64,000 bases of DNA from Warburgia ugandensis (GCA_035236585.1 CP141138.1:23199437-23263436), one strand, 5' to 3'; positions 1 to 15,000 are shown, counted from the stretch's first letter. Notes: generated by a model not told the origin, from the sequence alone. Program-made: numbers and translations.

Positions 1-13
1 ACATCTCTTCCTT

Positions 14-3000
14 ATGGAGTTCCCAGCCGGAGGAAGCGATTTTCGTTCATCTTCCTATCTATCTTCTTCATCCGGCCATGGATACTTCACTGAACAAGCA
101 TTGCGAGGTTCGATCTCTCAAACGCTAATTCCTCTCGTTGTTTCTCGCTTTCATGGTGAAAAACAGTTTTGGATTTCTGTTTCTGGATTTGTGTTTCAGC
201 CGGATATCTCGGCAACGATTTCCGCCGGAGCGAACTTGTTCCGTATTCTATTGCTTCTGCGGAAGCCTTAAAACGAGAACTCGAGAAAAAACAGATACGA
301 GAAGAAATAATCGCCAAGGAGATGGCTCGTAAGCGTGAACTCGAGGAGGAAGTGAGAAGAGAATTGGCGATGGAGCGAGAAATTGCTCTGCGGAGGAGGT
401 ATGCTTTTGCCGCATCTTCGCTGCAGTCAGAAAGCGGCATTGTGTTGCCTCCTCGTCTGTCAGAAGGCAGAGTCGAAGAGATATTGCCTGTTCCCGTTGG
501 TCGGTATGACATTGGTGCTTTTGAAAGTTTGCCGGTTGCTTATCGGCGGGAACCTGTGCCAGAGCCTGCGCAAAAGGGGCCAGTAATTTGGGAGAAGGAG
601 ATTGAGCCGGTACCGGAGGTGGGCAAGAGAAAGATTGTGTTCTTGGTTAGTTCCTGGTTTGTCTTAATTTCTTGTAATTTGGATTGCAATCATAGTATTT
701 GGTTTGTCTGCATTGTTTTTGTCTTAGTAGTTGAAAATTTTGACTGTTTCTAATCTTGCATGCCAAGGCAATAGATGAGTGTACAAAGGATTAGTACTTG
801 CTGGAATCACTTTGAAATATTGCAATGTGCTTTGGTTTGATCATCTAATTACTTGGTGTTCGAGTTGCTTGTATGTGAGACATCAAATTCAAGAAGCTGA
901 TCAAAATGGTAGAGAAATATAAGAACAAGTATAAAACTTCCTGCTAAGTTGCCTGAAAAATTGACGAACAAGTGACTGCTTCAAGTGTGCACCTCTTTCA
1001 AGCTGTCCAAGCTGGTAACATTTCCAATGTTTAAATAATCTCCTTGCTTTCTTGCCTTGCTAACTCTAGCACTAGCTGCACCAACTGCTTCTGAAATAAC
1101 TTTGCGGTTCATTATAAAAGAAATCTGAAGGTGACTCTGCAACCTTCACAGGGAGAACAGGAAGAGATGTATCCTCATCACTTGTTACCTTGCAAGGATT
1201 GACGGTCATAGGGTTTGATGGTCATAAGCAGAAAGAATTCGCTGAACAGGGTAAGTACAAAGATAGAGCTCCAGTAAAGGAACCAACCTTCAAAAGGAGC
1301 CTCAACTTTGATTCATCTTACTACAGTTAGAAAGTGCAACTTGGAATTTTTTGTGGGAGTACTTACCAATTACAGTTTAGGCTAGTTACTCATTCTTAAA
1401 TTCTAATTATGGAAACTAGAATCTGAAATCCTAGAACAGTAGTCTGTGCTCGTCCATAACCAATCACTTATGCATGACTTTCCCTATCACTGCTATGAGT
1501 GGTGGGTAAGTTGGTTGAGGGTGGGTTTTTCAAAGGCTTCCTGAAGCAGAGGAAATTACTTCATATTCTTTCATCCTGCTCCTTAAGGACATCTTTGTTC
1601 CTTTGTCTAAAGAAGATAAGAGAGTGTGGATTCTGGATCCTAGTGGTTGTTTCAGTATTACTTCTCTCTCATATGTTGTCTAATCCTTATCAGGGTTCTA
1701 GGGTTTAGATGAAAGTCTGGTCTCATCTATTCCCCTAACGTTAAATGTCTTGGCTTGTCAATTTGTTATAAGAAGGTCAATTCATTATCCTTACGTTCAA
1801 AGGTTGCATGTTCCTGAGCTGATGTGTTCTCTGGAAAAGAGATGGAGAATCATGTGATCATTTATTCTAGAATCATAGGATGGCTCATTCCATTTGGCAC
1901 CAAATTATTGCTCATTTTGGGGTGGGCCAGGCCTTCCCCAAGTCTATTAGCAATCTTCTTTTGGAGTGGCTGTGCTTGCATCTTGAGGAGAAAGAACTTG
2001 CTCCAGTATATGGTCAGAATTGCTATTTTCGGTACTGTTGGGATGATAGAAATTATAACACTTTCCAAGACTTGGAAAAATCCATCATGCCTTGGGTTCA
2101 TTCTTTCTCGTGCTTCCTCTAAGACGTACTTGTCAGGTTTTTCTATTGCCGAATCCATAGGGATTGGTTGGTAGATCATTGCTGATAGAGTGGGGACATA
2201 TGTTCCAAGCCTACCTAGAATCCTTCACCTATGGATAATGCTACTTTTGGTAAAACCCAGTCACGGCTGGTGAGGGGTGCTGTTGTTAGAGATCATGAAG
2301 GTTCAGGAATATGTGGTTTTTCAGGTCCTATAGGGAGGGATGAGTCCAATAAGGCAGAAGTTAAAGCTCTTTTCATAGGTTTGAAGGTCTTCAATTGGAG
2401 TTTAGTGGGTGGCTATTGGTCGAGGGAGATGTCTGCCATGTCAATGCTTGGATGAGCAACTCAAGTGATGGTCCTTGGCATCTGGTATGAATTCACTATC
2501 TTCTTCTTTCTCGTTCCACTTTAGGCATGTGTTGAGGTCTGTCACTGATGTAGCACACTCTCTAGCCAAGAGACGAGTTGTATCTTCTGTTATGTATATA
2601 AGAGATCTCTGACCCCTCTGTAACTCTATGTTTTTGTTCTTTGAATATGTATACCGTTTTATAAAAAAAAATGCTTCACATGTTCTGCCTTGATTTCTTT
2701 CAATTTAGCTAAGCCAAGGGACTTTAGACTTGACTGCGAGGACTTTACACCCTCTTGCAATTTGTAGTAGAAAAAGTTCTTCCCAGATCAATTGACTTTG
2801 TCTCATGTTATTGATATTAGATTGTCTAGAACTATAATAACTGCCTACCACTTTGTTGTCTGAAATCTTGTGCCTATGGATGTGAGAGATGTACTTTAGA
2901 CTTGGTTATGTCTAAAGAACTTAAGTTGATGAAAATTCAACCCTCATAGTAGAAGAGCCTGGTCTAGGCCCAACAACATGAAGCCCAGTGCTTAAGCTTA

Positions 3001-6000
3001 CAATTAATTGGAGTTCCATGTCCACATTCAGCTATATGGCGACTTGGTTAGGAAGTAGATCAAGTAGGATCTTAGCATTATTGGATTGCTTGGCCAGCAA
3101 GATAATCAAATAGGATGTCTTTCAAGTCATACCATTATTAGATTGCTGAACTACCAAGCAAATGGAGATATTTAACTATAAGTTAGTGTTGTATTCTCCT
3201 TTCAACGTTTACCAGAATCACAGAAATTGAGTTCTATTTTTCTTTGGTTTTCATTGCTTTTGTGCTTTATTTCTGGCTTTTGGTTAGACTAGTTGGAGAT
3301 TCCAACAAAGTTATTCTCATAAGGAGATCTGGCTCTAGGATCCGGTCCCTTAGTATTTTGGTCAGGGGAGTAAGGCAAGGTTGATCAATTACTTCTTACT
3401 TGGGTCCACTATAGATAGATAGGGCTTCTATTTGCTGTCCAATGTCAGTTTGGTATCATAGTGAAGGATCCATCCATTCTTTGAATGTGTTCTTGTACAG
3501 AGTGGGACGGATGGAGGGCCTTAAACTAGAGATTATTGATGTTAATTTTTGACTTACTATCTTGAAACTCCTACTCAGCCCCATAGGACAGAGGAACATT
3601 GGTTTGAAGATAGAGCCTATGGCCATTGACAACTGCCAGATTTTAACCATAGACTTGTAGAAAATAATATTGCCAAAAAGGTTACCATTGAACATGTTGA
3701 CTTCTTTAGAAAATTAAACTACAATGAGTTTTCAGATTGGTTGCATCCTATGGTTGATTTTATGGACTTATATGAGATGGATGGTGCATGGCAAGTTTGT
3801 TTTACTGAGACTACGTTAAAAAACCGAGCTTGCACATGGTGGAAAATGTAGAAGACCCAGCGATGTCCACTAACTGTATATGGGACTGGATGAAAGAGAA
3901 GTTAAAGGAGAAGTACCTACTGCAAGATTATAAATGTCATATTTCAATTGCATTTATTAAGTTGAGGCTAGGGAAATTAATTATTGGTGACTATACCCAA
4001 CAATTCAACCATTTAAGCGTGCTAAGTGGCATTGAAGATAATCCAATGTAGCTCCTCAATCATTACTCATGAACTCTGTGCTGGCATTTGCAGAGATGAA
4101 TTTATTTTTTTCCAAAGACATTGATCATGCAGTCAAACTCTGGCTCTTGATATTGGAAATAACACACAGCATCTTTCCATGAGAAGCTATCAGGTTAGGC
4201 TGTCTAGAACTATGTGCTCCAGAAACTATTTCAAGTCCTACTACAACAATAGTTAGACGGACCTTACCTCACAATCATGGTTATCGTGGGGCAGCTACTA
4301 TTTAGCAATCATTAGCTTTAAGAATGACTCCATAGCACCCATGCCTCAATGTGACGCTGATTTTTCCTACTAAAATGTTGAATGATTGTGCAAAAGTGTC
4401 ATTAGAAGAAGAGCCCAACTTTTCAGAAGTTGTTATGGAAGAATCAGAATGTACATATGAAGAAATCAAAACATATGAAGAGAAGGATTCAGCTTTATGG
4501 CTTCACAAACGTGCAACATCAGAGGAGCAAGAACAAGAGATATGATTGCATGTAAATATCATCCAAACTGGTGTTAAATGTGAAAATGGTTAGATTATGA
4601 AACTATTCATAGATGGGAGAAGTAGCATGAATGTTACGTTGGAGGAGCTTGTTAACAAGCCTCAACTTCAACCAGAACCTCATTCTCATCCTTATTGAAC
4701 TGCATGGGTGGATGATACATTTATACCTGAATGCTAGAGGGTGCTTACCAATTTTCACCTTGGCCCTTGCTAAAAATGATTATTATGGGGCAATGTTATT
4801 CTTATGCAAGTTGCTCATGTTATACATCATAGTTGGACGTGCCAATACATATTTTCTATTCAAAGGGAAATGGGTCAAACTAGAACCATTTGAATTCCTT
4901 AGAGAGAAAGCTAAGATTGAGGTATTATGTATGTACCATTGGCCTGAGCAGTTCCTAACTCTCAGAATCAAAAGAAGCCACCGCTACAACCTAAGGTTCA
5001 CAAATTTGTTTTGAGTTTTGTGATATTAAATCTGAGGAACTACCTAATGACCTCCCTCCCATGCAGGATATCTAGTGTGCTGTGGATCTGCTACCCTGTT
5101 CTGTCTTACCAAATTTCCATGCCTATTATTTGAACCTTGCAGAACATGCTAAACTATAAAGAGAAGATGATGAATAACTCTAGAAAGACTTCATCAGAAA
5201 AAGCCTTAGCTCTTTTTGGTGCTAACATGGCTAACTTCCAAGAAAGATGGTACCTGGAATTTGTGTTGATAGTCAAGCCATGAGCAAAATCACAGGCAAG
5301 TATTGGTTCTTTATTTTGGGACTTGATGATATGCTTGATATCATGAATAGATCTAGAGTCTCTACAAAGATTGATTTTGAATTGCACCAACTAAGAATCT
5401 GTTTAGGTATGAATGGAAGACTGCTTTTAAGACTCTGAGATGGGCTGTATGAATGCTTGGTGATGCCATTTGGGCTAATGAATGTCCAAAGCATTTTTAT
5501 GCACATTATGACTGAGGTATTACGCCAATTTCATTGGCAAGTTTCTTGTTGTTTACTATGATGATATCTTGATCTATGGCCAAAGTGTAGATGATCATGT
5601 GGGACATCTCAAGCAAGTGATGCGTACCTTGCAACAAGAAAAGTTTTATATCAGCCTAAGTGGATCTTCACGCAAAGAACCATTGTATTTCTGTGTTTTG
5701 TTGCCTCATCTCATGGTGTAGGAGCTGACCTTGGGGAAGGTTAGTGCAATCCTCAATTGGTGAACTCCTATCTATGATGTACGTAGTTTCTCTGGTTTCA
5801 CTACCTTCTGCAAACGTTTCATTCGAAATTTCAGCACCATATTGGCTCCCTTCAGATTGTGCATGAAGAAAGTGGCGTTGGAATGGACAGAGGCAGTAAA
5901 CAAGGCTTGTGCTACCATCAAAGAAAAGAGATGAAGGTGCCTATTCTTCAACTTTCTAATTTCAATAAAGTTTTGAAGTTGCATGTGATGCCTCTCAATT

Positions 6001-9000
6001 GGCAGTAGTGGAGTTCTTAGTGAAGAGGCATATCTGGTGGCTTGCTTTAGCTAAAAGTTGGAGAAAAGAAAAGAAAATTGTTCAACTTACAATGTTGGGA
6101 TTCTATGCTGTAGTATAAACTCTAGGGCAGTGGCATCGTCCACTTGATTTCCAAAGAGTTTGTATTGTTTCCTGACCATGAAGCCATGAAGTACCTCAAC
6201 TCAAAAAAGAAAAACAGTGCTTAACATGCCAAGTGGATTGCTGATCTTTGGGGGTTTTCTTATAAATTGAAGAGACAATGAAGCATAAGGCTAGGATTGC
6301 ATCAAGGCAGCTGCTGCCCTTAGGTGGAAATGCATCCTAATCAACTTAATGTCTATCCATATTATGGGTTTTGAAGAGTTGAAGCATGCCCAACATATCA
6401 TGATTTGAACAAGATTTCTCTTGTTGGTTTTGCAAGGGTTCTAATTGGTATACTTGAAGTACAGCATACCTGATGACTACCTGTTTGTGGTTTGCGTTTG
6501 CATTTGCATTTACTTGATACCTCAATCTATGATTTTGTTGTTTGGAAGTTGCATGTAGGAGGGCTAGCTGGTCATTTGGTCGTGATAAGACTAGAGTGCC
6601 AGTAGAAGACAGATTTTTTTGGCTTAGTAAGAAGCAAGCCATTAGCAACATTGATGGGGACTATCATCCCACATTTTTTTTTAATGCTTTAGTTTAGTTT
6701 GCTTTGGATATTTACCACCAAGGGTATTAGGTTTCTTAGTGTGTTCTGACTTAGGTAGGGGCAATTTTGTCTTTTTGCTAGATTAGGGTTGGATGTCCCC
6801 TACTTAAGATCTTTGCCTCTTTTGTGTAAGTAGTTTTTGATGAATAATGAATGAAAGTTTCGTTAAACTTGGTGGATTCCTCATTCTAGCTTCCTGTGGG
6901 CATGAAGCTGCGTTTAGTACAAGGCCAAATTACTATTGTTTCAGCCTATTCTGTGAGTCAGTACTTTTCTACTTGTCTTTTAATGGATGATTTTTGAGTT
7001 GTGTGTGGTTACTTGAGTTGCGTCAGTGAATGATCTAGAATTCTTATAAAGGGCAGCCTCGGTGCACGAAGCTCTCTCTTATGTGGGGTCCAGGGAAGGG
7101 GCGGACCACAAGGGCCTATAGTAGCCAGCCATACCTTGCATTTTGTAAGAGGCTGATTTCATGCCTTGAACTCGTGACCTCAAGGTCACATGACGACAAC
7201 TTTTACCGTTGCGCTAAGGCTCCCCTTCCTATCCTGCAGTAAATTCCTAAACCCTAGATTCGAAGTTTAATCAGGACAATTTGTCAATTAGAGGGACGAT
7301 CCGGATTGACACTTCAATCTTACTTTAATCAATAGAGATTTGGGGCAGTCTGTAGATCCTGTAACTCATTGTAGGCTATTCATGCTAATTAAGATTGGTT
7401 TTTTGCATGTTAAAGTGCTCATTATAATTTAGTTTGTGTTTTCTTATTTAAGTTAATTTTGATATGATATAAGCGTATAGTTTAGGTCATTTTGCATGCT
7501 GTCCTACATTAGACATCCTTCAACAATGGCAAACTCATCAGATAGCAAAAGGACTAAAGAAATTTATGGGGTCATACTGCCATTGCCTACATCACGACAT
7601 CTAGGGGAAGATCTTAGCATGGAATTTGCCTCGGACTTTGTAAGACGCAATGTGGCTATGACCCTTTTTTTGTTGATTGCTTCTCTGAGATGACATGTTT
7701 CCTTGCAAGAAGACTTCAGACACATCTAAAGTAGATAATCTCCTTTTCTAAGGAGATTGTTCAACTACATGGGCTTCCAAAAATGATTGTTTTTGATCAC
7801 AATATATAGTTTTATGGGTAAACTTTGGAAGGCCTTATGGGCCATTATGAAAACAAAACTACAATAATCCATGGTCTATCATCCACAAACAAATGGGCAA
7901 ACCGAGGTCATCAATAGAAGTTTGGTCACTCTACTCCGAAGTCTTTGTTGGTGAAAGGTCCACAATCTACGATCATATTCTTCTTATCGTTAGATTTGCT
8001 ACAAGAGCTTTGCAGATAGATCTATCCTATGTAGTTAGAGGCGCAAGGCGCATCAAGGTGCAAAGGGGTGCGCTTGGAGCTTGGGGCGCCTAGGCGCGCC
8101 CTTGAATCACGAGGCACAAAATTATGTATTTAATAATTAAAAAATAGCTAAAAATGCTAAAAATCATTAATAAAATTTTAAAAAATCCTAAAAAGTATTA
8201 AAACATAGAAACATAATTCTATTATGAAATATTATCTAAACATGCAATTTTTTATGAACAAAATACTATATAAGCATAATCAATCAAGTAAAATAACTTT
8301 TAAGAGTTTAAGAGTCAAGAGTACTCACTTCAGTCATCTCTAGAGGGATCTTTAGGCTCAGGGTTCAAATTATCATCAGAGCTATCATAATCCTCCTCAA
8401 CATATCTAGCAAGACCACCACCTTGACCTTGTAACTCCTCAGTGTCCTCCTCAGAATCAGTTTCCTCTTTTGGTTCTGCAAGTACCCAAGACATGTTCCT
8501 CTGCCTCCTCTGCCTCTGGTACTGCCTAGTGGGAGGAGCAACCCGTGAATTGGATCCCATAGCACGCTTAACGTCACCCCATGTGAGGTTATCATCTGGA
8601 TGGACGAGGTCATCCTCAAGATTTGCTTCAATGATCCACTCATCACTCTCATGAACCTCTCTCAATACAATGAGATCTGTATATGTTTGGAATCTCAAAC
8701 GATATTCGTGTCGATGGCAGAGACGTTGATTGTATTAAACGTATACCAGATCGTTCAATGTTTTTGCGTGCAATCTATTTCTCTTCTTTGTGTGAAGCTG
8801 CAATAAAATATCAAAATTTATAAGGTTGATTGTAAATTATATTGTTGAATGATCTATAAATTAGTAAAGTAATACTTACATTCTCAAAAGTACTCCAGTT
8901 CCGCTCGCAAGGAGATGCACTACAGGTTTGGGAGAGGACTTTGATAGCAAGTTTTTGGAGAATTGGGCATTCAGCCCCAAAAGTAACCCACCACTCGCCT

Positions 9001-12000
9001 ACAGGAGTTAAATAACAATGAATTAAAAAACATAAATTAAAGAAATTTAAGACAAATAAGATTTGAAATTGTAAGACTTACAAGGAACCATTGTCTTCCT
9101 TTTCAATTTAGCTAAGTCATTTAACAAATAGGCTTGTTGCACGTTTATATGGGCCTAGCTTATCAATCACCTTGCTTGCATCATCTTGATTTGCAGATAG
9201 GGTATTGATAGTGTCAAATAAGCCTCGCTTGATAAATCTATCGGCCTCAACATCTTCTTGCCTATCATAATAAAATGCAGGGTTAAGATAATAACCAGTT
9301 GCATGCAAAGGTTGACAAAGTTGATTTGTCTATCTACTATCAACAATGCCACAAATATGGGTGGCTTGTTGCTCATTATCTTTAAGATGTGCCATAATCT
9401 TTTCCTTAGCTTTTGTGATGGTCTCGTATATATATCCCATTGTAGGCTTTTCTTTAGTATCCATAAGCTTCAATACTTCCACAAGTGGTGCCATTATCTT
9501 CAAGCAAAATAGAATATTATTCTAGAAGGAGCTGTGGCTAACAATATTTTGCACTCTTTGCCCAACCAATGTATTGCTCCATTTGCTATTGCTTTATGCT
9601 TGACAGTGGAACATCTCCCTTAATTCCGCCCTGACATTGTAAATACTCTCTAAACTCAAGAAGTTTGTGGCGAAACAAGTGACTGCAGGCCTGACCAATT
9701 TTCTTTGCGTGGTCAGCGTTCTCGTTAAATGAAGGACATGAGTGTGACTGTATATAAAAACAGTCATTGCCTTTGCTTGTTTCATAACATGCTCCACTTT
9801 TGGCAATTTGCCAATGTCTTCCAACATCAAGTGAACACAATGAGCTGCATAGGATGACTAAAATAGATGCTTCCTTCTTATTTGTAAGCATCTTCCTGCA
9901 GCTACATAATTTGATGCATTGGCCGTGATGATCTGTAATAGGTAATGGAATTCGTAAATATTAAAAATTTTAAATATTAAATTTCTTAATGAAAAACTTA
10001 ACTGAGATTAAGAGGAGAGATTACCTGGAAAATGTTCCCCTCTCCAACGTCATATATGACATCATCCAACATTTTAACAATCAAATCTGAGCTCTTTACA
10101 TGCTCAGATCCATCAATTAATTTTAGAAAAACTGTTCCAGTTGGACAGTTTACCAAAAAATTGATTAAGGTGCGACCCTTGCCATCAGTCCACCAGTCTG
10201 ACATTATGGAGCACTCGTATCATGCCCAATCTTTTTGCATTCTTGTACAAATTCATTCATCTTTGCAAATTGTTTTTTGAGAAGAGGTACCCTCAACTCA
10301 TGGTAAGAGGGTGTCTTGAAACCTTAAGATAGAAAAAAAAAAGAAAAAAACACAAGTAAATGCTCTTTAACTTAAAAATATGCATAAAAAGTACTAGTAA
10401 TATAAAGGAAAACAAAAGAAAACCATTTGCCTGGACCATACTGTGCAGTCGCCTCAAACATGGTCTGAAATGATGGACATCGAGCTGCATTGAAGGCAAT
10501 GCCATTCTCATAAAACGAGCTTGTAATGTAATCATATGCTCTGGTTCTAAGCTCCTTCGTATATCATTATTAATTGTTGTTTGATGTAAAGGAGCCTTCT
10601 CAGGATTAGGGGCAAAGTGAATATCAAGAGGTCTTTTTATTCCACTTCTAGACCTCTTGTTGCTCTCTATACTAAATCCATTAGAGCCTGGGCCATTACT
10701 ACCACCAGCCTGTCTAACAGCTTCAAGATCATCAAGAATCCCAAACAAATTTTTTGGTCATGTTTGCTCCACAATAATTCTCTCCCCCTCGTCTTTCTTC
10801 TTTTTTGACTTATTCATATAATCACTTATTCTTTTTGATATATTAGGGGTCACCTTGCTGCATTTTTTAGCATTCCTATGCCCTCCAGCTAAATGTTGTT
10901 TTAGCCTATAAATTCCACAACTGTATTTGTTTTCATACAATTTACACCAAACTGTGTTCTTATCACATGGAATTCTTAACTCTCTATACTCCAACCTTGG
11001 GTTTGCATATTTAGAAATAGTTGAAGTATCTGGAGTTGAACCCCTTGATGATAACATCTTTAAATTTTAGGCTTAAAATGTAGAAAGCATAAAAGAGTAC
11101 TATTATTTCCGTAAAAATTGAAAAAAAAAATTCCAAAATAGGAAAACAGCATGAAAAAAAATCACATATGAAAACACAAGCATGGGAAAGCTATATATGT
11201 GGATAGACATATGTTTTAACTAATAAATATAAAAAAAATAAATTTTTTCCAATTTCTGTAACTGGTATTTAAAAAAGAAAAAGAATAAATAATTTTAAAA
11301 TACAAAAACAGCATGAAAAATACATCACACATGAAGACACAAGCATGGGAAAGCTATATATGTAAATAGGAATACGTTTTAACTATTAAACATAAAAAAA
11401 CAATTTTTTTTCCAATTTCTGTAACTGTTATTTTTGGAAATTTTGAAAAAAATAACACTAAAATACAATAAAAGCATGAAAAATACATCACACATGAAGA
11501 CACAAGCATGGGAAAACTATATATGTGGATAGGAATAGGTTTTAACTAATAAATATAAAAAAAAAACATTTTTTTTTCTTTCCAATTTTTGTAATTGTTA
11601 TTTTTGGAAAAATTAAAAAAAACCCTAAAATGCAAAAAAATGATGAAAAACATTATCACACATGAAGACACAAGCATGGGAAAGCTATACATGTGGATAG
11701 GAATAGGTTTTAACTAATAAATAAAAAATAATAATTTTTTTTCCAATTTTTGTAACTATTATTTTCAGAAAAATAAAAAAAACCCTTAAAATACAAAAAA
11801 CAGATGAAAAAATTATCACACATAAAGACACAAGCATGGGAAAGCTATATATGTGGATAGAAATACATTTCAATGAAGAAATACGAAAAAATGAAAACTT
11901 TTTTATATTTCCGTAACTGATTTTTTTGAAAAAACTGTAAAAAACCTAAAAACAAACTCAAATCTAGAGCAAAGAAGTATAAAACTCAAATGGAATGTTT

Positions 12001-15000
12001 GTTTATACATATAGAATAAGAACCCATCAAGATCTATGGAAAAAAGTAAACAAAAAACAAAAAATTTGATTGAAAGATCGAAGAGGAATGGTCGTTTTCA
12101 CTTTCTCAACAGTTTGGAATATCGAAATTAGGGTTGGAAGATGAAAAAAAGAAAGAAAGAAAAAGATGTTTATAAGTTACCGGCTAAATAGACCGCGCCA
12201 GGTGTCGGGGGCGCGCCTGAAAGCAGGCTCTAGGCGCGCCTAGGAAACCGTACCTCTATTCCACCGCGACTTGCACTCTCCCAGGCACACAACTTCCACC
12301 TTGCACCTAGGCGCGCCTTTAACCATATAGGATCTATCGAGATGACACCATTAGATATTGTTGAGGGAATTAAGCTGCGACAACCCTTTGATCTTGCCAC
12401 TTTACGGTCTGCTTTCAAAATTACTGTTGAAGCTGAAGAACTTGCTCAACAACTCAGGACATACATGAAAAAGTATGTCACCTTATTGCAGCTAGCTCAG
12501 AAGAATATAAAGCGGATGTAGAACTATGTGGAGTTCACCTCCAAGTGGCATGTATCATAGGCTGTATTCTTGAAATGCTGCCTCATTTAAAGTTCTGAAA
12601 ATACTTTGAGCAAGTGCTTATCTCATTAATCTGTGATAGGATTTCGATCTAGTCATGTATTCATGTTTAGGATTTATCTGCTTACTGTGGCCATCAAGAA
12701 GAAGACAACGGAGAAATTGCTCTCAGACTGCTCCTAACACAGAAGAAATAAATAATTGAAGATGTCTTTGTCAAACAAATAATTTCAATGAAAAGTGGCA
12801 GACATCGGAAGTTTTTAATGAAATGGAAGGACCATCCAATATCAGATGCCACTTGAAACATAGCTGCCGTTTTTAAGAATCCAAATCCTTATCATTTTGA
12901 AATATATCTGTTCACTCAACTTGACAGAATCAAGTTCTATCATGCCAAGGAGAATTGATGCAAACCCAACTCCACGAAAACCCAATCAACAAGAAGCACA
13001 ACACTTAAGCCTGGAATTAAGCAGAGTTCCATCCCATCAAATAAAACCCAAGTCCACATCCAGCAATACTGTGACTTGGCAAGCTAGTAAATCAAGAAGG
13101 ATCATACCATTATTGATTGCTTGACTAGCTAGCAGATCGAGATGTTTAGCTATAAATAAGTGTTGTATTCTCCTTTCAACATCATTCGAGAATGAGGAAA
13201 TTTCTTAGTGCTACTTCTGTTTTGTTTTCATTGCTTTTATGCTTTGTTTTCCGTCAGACTTGCTGGACATGCTGGCAAGGTTATTCTCAACAACAAGGAG
13301 ATCTTGCTCATGGACCCAACTGTTTTGTAACTTGATTGGGGAACTAAGGCGAGGTTGATTAGTTACTTCTTTTATACCATCCTTTGTTTGGGTCTTCTGT
13401 TGGACATAGAGGATTCCATTTTGCTGTCCGGAACCAGATCTCTATTTCAATACATCAACTTTAGCTGCTTCTGCCAGTTTGCTGGACAGCTGCTGTAGGC
13501 CTTTAATTTTTAATACTTAGATACAGTCAGGAACAGTCAGAATGAATCCACAAGGCTAGCATAGATAAATCCTCTTGTCAAGAAATTTGCAATGGACCAG
13601 CTTGGCAGGAGGCCAAAACCAAACTTCAGTTTGAGCCAATTCCAAAACATCAAGAAAATAGCTTCAAACCCTCCAACTTGAGGAGCATGACCAAATGATC
13701 TGGCTCTCCTGTTTCCATGCTTATGTCATTGGAAGCCAGGAACAGAGTCTACCCTTAGTCACTAAGTAACTGAAAAACATTGAAGAATTCGTAACTTTTT
13801 CACTTGCTGATTTATACTTTAAAAATTGCAAATAATTCTTTAATCTGGTTATTAAATGAGTAAATTGTGAATTTATTGAATTGAATACTATGTATTTAAC
13901 TCTGTCATGCTTTTAGATTATAATAAATGATAGTTTACTTTTCCATTTATGTATATTTCCTTTTAAATATCCCACCTTGTTTTCCACCCTGTCCTTTTCA
14001 ATTTCTTTCTGAAATCAAATATTTCAAAACTAATTGCTTACACTTGGCAACTTTACTTGTAAATCTTTTGATCTCTTTAACTGCTTGAACAAAGTGTGTA
14101 AAAAATGAATATTGACTTGTTAAATTTCCGAGGTGCCTGATGAACACAATGTCTTCAAAAATCAAGTCTTGGGTTGTGATATACTTTATTGACCAAATAT
14201 CTGCTAATAGTTCATCCAATTGTCATTGGTTTCACCTTGATCTATCATCCCAGCTTGTTGATCTCATATTCCAGCATTTTCCCTTTTTCCTCAAATATTC
14301 TTTTTTTTTTTTATCCTTGAACTCTCTGAACTTCTATATCACTGCTTTTTCCCAAATGCAAACTTTGTGACTATGGCCAGCAACAGTGTGAGCATGGTCT
14401 GAAACTTGATTCCATCAACAGACAAGGCACTTGCTAGTTTTAAGCTTGTAGAAGAACTTGTGCAATTACATTTAAGTTAAGCTCCGAAGACCCAACTCTA
14501 AATCTAATATTTGAAAACCTTTCTTCTCTAACCGTCTTTTTTTGACTTGCTACCTCCTAAATTACATCTGATGAGGCAAAACTAAGCTTTTGTTTGTCAC
14601 CTATTGGAGGGATCTATCTCTGGTTAGGACTTCGCTTTGGTTGCATAATCTTAGCTTGACGTCAATCTCAATTTGACTTTCTACAACTTTTGTTGTTGTT
14701 TCTCCCAACCTGAACTCTATTCTTTCATGGCATTGGATGAATGATCTTGTTATATTGCTGAGTAACAGAGTCTAGGATGCTTGATCCTGGTCTCCTTGAT
14801 GCAGGTCTCCTCAAGTGAGGAGAAGTGGTCATGAAAGGCGTTGGGGTATCCAATGACTTGCATTGAACTCATCCTTTTTCTTGGGACACTTCAACTTGTT
14901 GGTCCAAATGAAGAAAGAATACTTGTGTTTGAAGACTGTTGTACGCTGTAAATAATAAGAGTCCAGACATTTGCAAACGCTAAGATAGCATCTGATTTTC

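Larger units (their letters stand above)
8027..12330 (-). mobile_element. hAT transposon with intact ends and 8-bp target duplication
   Basis: The left end CTATGTAGTTAGAGGCGC and the inverted right end CTATATGGTTAAAGGCGC form 18-bp imperfect terminal inverted repeats. They are flanked by identical GATCTATC at 8019-8026 and 12331-12338. Subterminal sequence at both sides is rich in GGCGCGCCTAGGCGC-type motifs. Coding remnants on the minus strand run from a BED zinc finger (near 11057) through DUF659 (about 10200-9590) to the C-terminal region (8698-8330). The element lies inside the integrase of the older gypsy element, and excising it mentally restores the alignment of that integrase. It is 4304 bp long. 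Confidence 0.88.
2927..13436 (+). mobile_element. Ty3/gypsy LTR retrotransposon of chromodomain type, decayed and nested
   Basis: Two diverged LTRs (2927-3447 and 12956-13436) bound the element. An iMet-type primer site (TGGTATCATAG) starts at 3451. Remnants occur in normal Ty3 order: gag (about 3710-4060), a post-gag segment (about 4350-4545), reverse transcriptase with YDDILIYG at 5557, RNase H (about 5770-6200), an H2C2/GHFGRDKT region (about 6540-6640), integrase (about 7500-8026, resuming at 12331) and a chromodomain-like [14 protein letters not shown] at about 12810-12855. Frames are broken throughout. The integrase is split by a hAT element and the zinc-binding region by a probable solo LTR. 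No matching 5-bp target duplication was found. Confidence 0.8.

Noticed and set aside
9117-11057. Plus-strand ORFs across the hAT body
   Set aside because: Shadows of the minus-strand transposase remnants.
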